Source of the DNA: Candidatus Gastranaerophilales bacterium
GTDB taxonomy: Bacteria; Cyanobacteriota; Vampirovibrionia; Gastranaerophilales; Gastranaerophilaceae
NCBI GenBank assembly: GCA_910587175.1
Contig: CAJULH010000030.1
Span: forward strand, 1 to 24,449
Direction of reading: 5' to 3'
DNA: 24,449 nt
Program-made: the position numbers and the translations under genes
The notes under the pieces: generated by a model
Told to the model about the DNA's origin: nothing
Database searches by the model: none
What the model saw: the letters and a program-made list of their open reading frames with translations, nothing else
Shown: positions 21,687 to 24,449 of the stretch, one piece after another
Numbering within the stretch: position 1 is the first letter of the stretch
Layout of the letters: each line of letters starts with the position of its first letter

Positions 21687-23747
21687 TTAATTTTCCATAA
21701 TTACCATCTCACAATTCTTGCAATCAAAGAAAAGATGGTATTTTTGACCTTTTTCATCCTGCAGGTATAATTCGGGTTCTTTGGAACTATTTTGGTATTT
21801 TTTCAAATCTTGTTTTTTAAGACACATATTGAGCGCATATCTGATGCAGTGCTTTGTGCGCATAAGCTCAGCTTTTTTGCAGGCAGGAATCTTTTGAACA
21901 GGGATTTTTTGCTCTATAAATTCATTTGCAACAGTGTTGGCAGCATTGTTTTTGAATGGTTTTCTTCCGCTTTCAAATGAACTTTCTAAAACCTTGCATC
22001 CGCATTTTTCATAGAAAATTTTTGCTTCATTATTGTGTACATTTAGTCTGTAATCCCCTTCAGGCAGTGGATATTTGGCAATTCGAATCTTCTCTTGCTT
22101 TTCTGTTGTATAATTTTTTATTCTTAAACTCATTAATTCATCAAGGATTTTTCTTCGAAGCTCATTAATTTTACTTGCGGGCAAAAAATAAATGTTATCT
22201 GTTAAAAATTCAATATTTTGAACATAAAAGTTTGAATTTCCAGTCTTTTTTAGTGATGAAATCCAGCTTTTTTTAGCGGTATCGTGGCTTTTTGCAGTTT
22301 TAGATGTGTCAAATTCAAGCCTTGTGCTGTTTTTATCCTCATCTTTACATTCAATATATCCGTCATAAATTTTAAACCATATGCCAAGTTTTCTTTCGGT
22401 TTTAGACTTTTTTAAAATTGCATCAAATTTTGCATCTTTGTTTTTATAAATCTTTGTGCCGGGTAAAATTGCCGGCATAATATTTGGAAAAATTTTTCCA
22501 TCTTTGAATGAATTTACAAGTATACCGTTTAATGTACCATCTTTAACGCCGGTTTTTGAATTTATAGTTTTAAAAAAGCAAAGTCCGTCTTGTGGGCAAA
22601 TTTCAGGGAAGTGACCGTTTTTTGCTGCAAGTGTAAAATAATTTTTGCCGATTTTATCAACCCTTCCAATGTATTCACCATTTGAGTTTGGTGTATCAAA
22701 GTTCCATATTTTTGCACCGGTGCTTTTTGTATTATCTTTCATACTTTCTTTAGCGGGAGGATTTTCTGTATTGCTCCTTTTTCCTGAGAGGAAATATTCG
22801 CAAAAATCCCGGTTGAAGCTTTTTTTCGGGTCTGGTTCAAAATCAGGAAAGATTTCTCCGGATGAAGATTTTTGATATACAATACAACTGCCATTTCTGG
22901 CTCTGTTTTTCTTTTCTATTATCCCGTCTAAAAGACGCCTGTAGAAAAGCACGGTATTTTTAATATAGTTTGCATCTTTCAATCTGCCTTCTATTTTAAA
23001 AGACGTAACTCCGGCATCAACAAGCTCTTCCAGTCTGTCTGCCGCCATAAAGTCTTTAAGGCTTAATAAATATTTATCTTTTGCAAGGACTTTTTCATTT
23101 CCATCGATTAGGGTGTATTTTTTTCTGCAAGCCTGTGCACATTCTCCTTTATTTGCGCTTCTTCCGCCTATTTTATGACTTAAATAGCATTGTCCTGAGT
23201 ATGAAACACAAAGTGCTCCGTGGACAAAAGTTTCAATTTCAATGCTTGTTTTGCTGCAAATTTCTTTGATTTGGGTTAAGGAAAGCTCTCTTGCAAGAAT
23301 TACCCGTCCTACGCCCGTATTTTCAAAGAATTTTACCTTTTCTAGATTTCTGTTATCGCACTGTGTACTTGCAATCAGTTTAATATCGGGCAATTTACCA
23401 TTAAGTGCCATATTTAAAATTGCCATATCCTGAAAAATTATGCCATCAGCGTGCATGGAATGCAGTTTGTTAATTAATTTTCCTGCTGTATCAAGCTCGG
23501 GATTATCCAAAATCGTATTCAGGGTGATGTAAACCTTTACACCGAATTTGTGCGCATAGTTTATTATTTCTTCGATATCCGAAAGTGGATTTGAAGCGTT
23601 TTTTCTTGCCCCGAACAGATTGGCGCCGATGTAAATGCTGTCTGCGCCGTAATTTATAGCACAAAGCGCACAGTCTTTATTCTGTGCAGGTGCCAAAAGT
23701 TCAAGCCTGCGCACTTCTGTTCTTAATTGTTGTTTTGTATTTTCCAT
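21687..23747 (-). CDS. U32 family protein, RlhA-like (23S rRNA hydroxylation type)
   Basis: U32 proteins were first called collagenases, but characterised members hydroxylate RNA: RlhA acts on 23S rRNA C2501, TrhP on tRNA. The N-terminal U32 barrel has LLAPAQNKDCALCAINYGADSIY-like opening, the PROSITE-type segment ETFVHGALCVSYSGQCYLS, and cysteines C180, C187, C203 and C207, which would hold an Fe-S cluster. FKIEGRLKDANYIKN closes the barrel. A long C-terminal part (about 290-686) includes SFNRDFCEYFLSG, as in the DUF3656-containing RlhA architecture. The total (686) is close to RlhA rather than the shorter TrhP. The stretch at about 284-350 is polar and variable. No SD precedes the ATG. RlhA is favoured by length and domains, not proven. 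Confidence 0.85.
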   Translation of the reverse strand: MENTKQQLRTEVRRLELLAPAQNKDCALCAINYGADSIYIGANLFGARKNASNPLSDIEEIINYAHKFGVKVYITLNTILDNPELDTAGKLINKLHSMHADGIIFQDMAILNMALNGKLPDIKLIASTQCDNRNLEKVKFFENTGVGRVILARELSLTQIKEICSKTSIEIETFVHGALCVSYSGQCYLSHKIGGRSANKGECAQACRKKYTLIDGNEKVLAKDKYLLSLKDFMAADRLEELVDAGVTSFKIEGRLKDANYIKNTVLFYRRLLDGIIEKKNRARNGSCIVYQKSSSGEIFPDFEPDPKKSFNRDFCEYFLSGKRSNTENPPAKESMKDNTKSTGAKIWNFDTPNSNGEYIGRVDKIGKNYFTLAAKNGHFPEICPQDGLCFFKTINSKTGVKDGTLNGILVNSFKDGKIFPNIMPAILPGTKIYKNKDAKFDAILKKSKTERKLGIWFKIYDGYIECKDEDKNSTRLEFDTSKTAKSHDTAKKSWISSLKKTGNSNFYVQNIEFLTDNIYFLPASKINELRRKILDELMSLRIKNYTTEKQEKIRIAKYPLPEGDYRLNVHNNEAKIFYEKCGCKVLESSFESGRKPFKNNAANTVANEFIEQKIPVQKIPACKKAELMRTKHCIRYALNMCLKKQDLKKYQNSSKEPELYLQDEKGQKYHLFFDCKNCEMVIMEN

Positions 23748-23752
23748 TGCTT

Positions 23753-23781
23753 TTGAATTTTACAAACTTGCACAATATAAA
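23753..23781 (+). promoter_or_regulatory. Promoter for the 201-residue gene
   Basis: TTGAAT (23753-23758) and TATAAA (23776-23781) are separated by exactly 17 bases. The start would be near 23788, giving a leader of about 15 bases with no SD before the ATG at 23803. The same gap must hold the divergent U32 promoter. Confidence 0.6.
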
Positions 23782-23802
23782 GTTTCTAATTAAAATACTG
23801 GT

Positions 23803-24408
23803 ATGTCAATTTTAGATTTTAATTCAGAAAACGAAGTGTTGTTCGACCCCGGGTATTCAGGCGCCATAGCAAGGGTTTCCGGGAATATTGAATATATGTA
23901 TTCGGCTTTTCTTTCGATTTCTTCTTTAAAGCAAAAGAAATTTCAGTTTGCGGTTTTGTACCCTAAATTTTTAAAAGCCATAGATTTAAACGTTGCTTTT
24001 TACCTTGGCTGTATGCTTTGGGGTGTATATTTAAAATCCTCTCCGGGAAGAAAAATTGTTCAAAACCCTTGCCTTGGTGCAGAGTTTGACGATGATTCTT
24101 TTGGTGAAATTGATTTTCTTATTAATTTTATAAAAGAGGGGTTAAATCGCGATACAAAATATTATTTAAATAAAATGTACACCCCAAATCCATTATATAT
24201 TGCCATCCTGGAATATTACAGAGAGTTTTTATCTGTAAACAAGGGTTTTGTAAACACAAAACTGACAGATGATATAGTCATTCCGAAAGGTTTGAAATCT
24301 TTGGGCAAAGAGGATATAAAAGAAATTTACGATATTATATATAATGCCGTAAAAGAAGATAATTTGGAAATTTTATTTAAGGCTGCAGATAAAATTATTC
24401 CTGAATAA
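23803..24408 (+). CDS. Hypothetical protein, 201 residues
   Basis: I do not recognise it. It appears complete, with a promoter just upstream and a TAA stop 41 bases before the window end. The sequence is a soluble alpha-rich protein: an N-terminal acidic stretch (LDFNSENEVLFDPGYSG), a hydrophobic helix around 62-76 (NVAFYLGCMLWGVYL) too short and mixed for a sure membrane span, an acidic turn GAEFDDDSFGEIDFL near 92-106, and C-terminal helices with many Lys and Glu. There is no signal peptide. No catalytic motif is visible. It is divergent from the U32 gene and has no other neighbour in view. Confidence 0.75.
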   Translation: MSILDFNSENEVLFDPGYSGAIARVSGNIEYMYSAFLSISSLKQKKFQFAVLYPKFLKAIDLNVAFYLGCMLWGVYLKSSPGRKIVQNPCLGAEFDDDSFGEIDFLINFIKEGLNRDTKYYLNKMYTPNPLYIAILEYYREFLSVNKGFVNTKLTDDIVIPKGLKSLGKEDIKEIYDIIYNAVKEDNLEILFKAADKIIPE

Positions 24409-24449
24409 ACTTTTTGGGACTTTAATGTAGAAAAATATGTACAAAAAAG

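Noticed and set aside
1..24449. CRISPR array, insertion sequence, prophage or integron
   Set aside because: No regularly spaced direct repeats, transposase, integrase or terminal inverted repeats were seen on reading. The only clear tandem repeat is the in-gene one at 3581-3641.

Overview
The window is a low-GC, gene-dense bacterial fragment that looks like one end of a short-read contig: bases 1-34 match an Illumina TruSeq read-2 adapter, so real sequence starts at about base 35. The standard bacterial code fits, since TAA and TGA both end intact genes. The content suggests an anaerobe: a four-subunit 2-oxoacid:ferredoxin oxidoreductase, a U32 'peptidase', several flavin disulfide-type oxidoreductases and no respiratory genes in view. 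Low GC, an EF-hand protein, many short lineage-restricted proteins, and N-terminal tags such as VSFGA, IPFKA and SAFGK make a gut Gastranaerophilales (Vampirovibrionia/Melainabacteria) my best guess. This is inference from style, not from a marker gene.

Layout. 35-789 (-): an acyltransferase-3 gene, frameshifted at an A6 run and cut off by the contig end. 910-2310 (+): a COG2509-type FAD-dependent dehydrogenase closed by a clear terminator. 2496-7700 (+): an apparent operon from a near-consensus promoter, encoding NfeD, a band-7/stomatin protein, an OmpR-type response regulator, its histidine kinase, TadA and a TIGR02757/DUF2400 protein, with short gaps and one ATGA overlap. 7966-10466 (+): nadB-nadC (aspartate to nicotinate mononucleotide, lacking nadA here) behind a 265-base leader. 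10474-12492 (-): an acidic hypothetical protein and a CoA-disulfide-reductase-like enzyme. 12527-13165 (+): rsmD. 13217-15342 (-): an EF-hand protein and gatA. 15392-17023 (+): a YraN-family protein and a divergent RelA/SpoT-synthetase-like protein with an unusual N-terminal tag. 17110-19837 (+): the oxidoreductase operon (alpha, beta, gamma, ferredoxin delta) with a perfect dyad over its promoter and a strong terminator. 20045-21550 (-): four small genes of unknown function, including a 48-residue one-helix membrane protein. 21687-23747 (-): a U32-family protein of RlhA-like architecture. 23803-24408 (+): an unrecognised 201-residue protein.

How it fits together. Much of the window is housekeeping: tRNA wobble deamination (tadA), indirect tRNA amidation (gatA), rRNA modification (rsmD, U32) and NAD synthesis (nadBC). 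The membrane block (NfeD plus band-7) sits directly upstream of a two-component pair in the same transcription unit, suggesting envelope sensing coupled to membrane microdomain proteins. The most unusual gene is at 15797-17023. It keeps most residues expected of a (p)ppGpp synthetase active site but has a large insertion and a non-standard N-terminus. No CRISPR array, rRNA, tRNA, insertion sequence or prophage gene was found.
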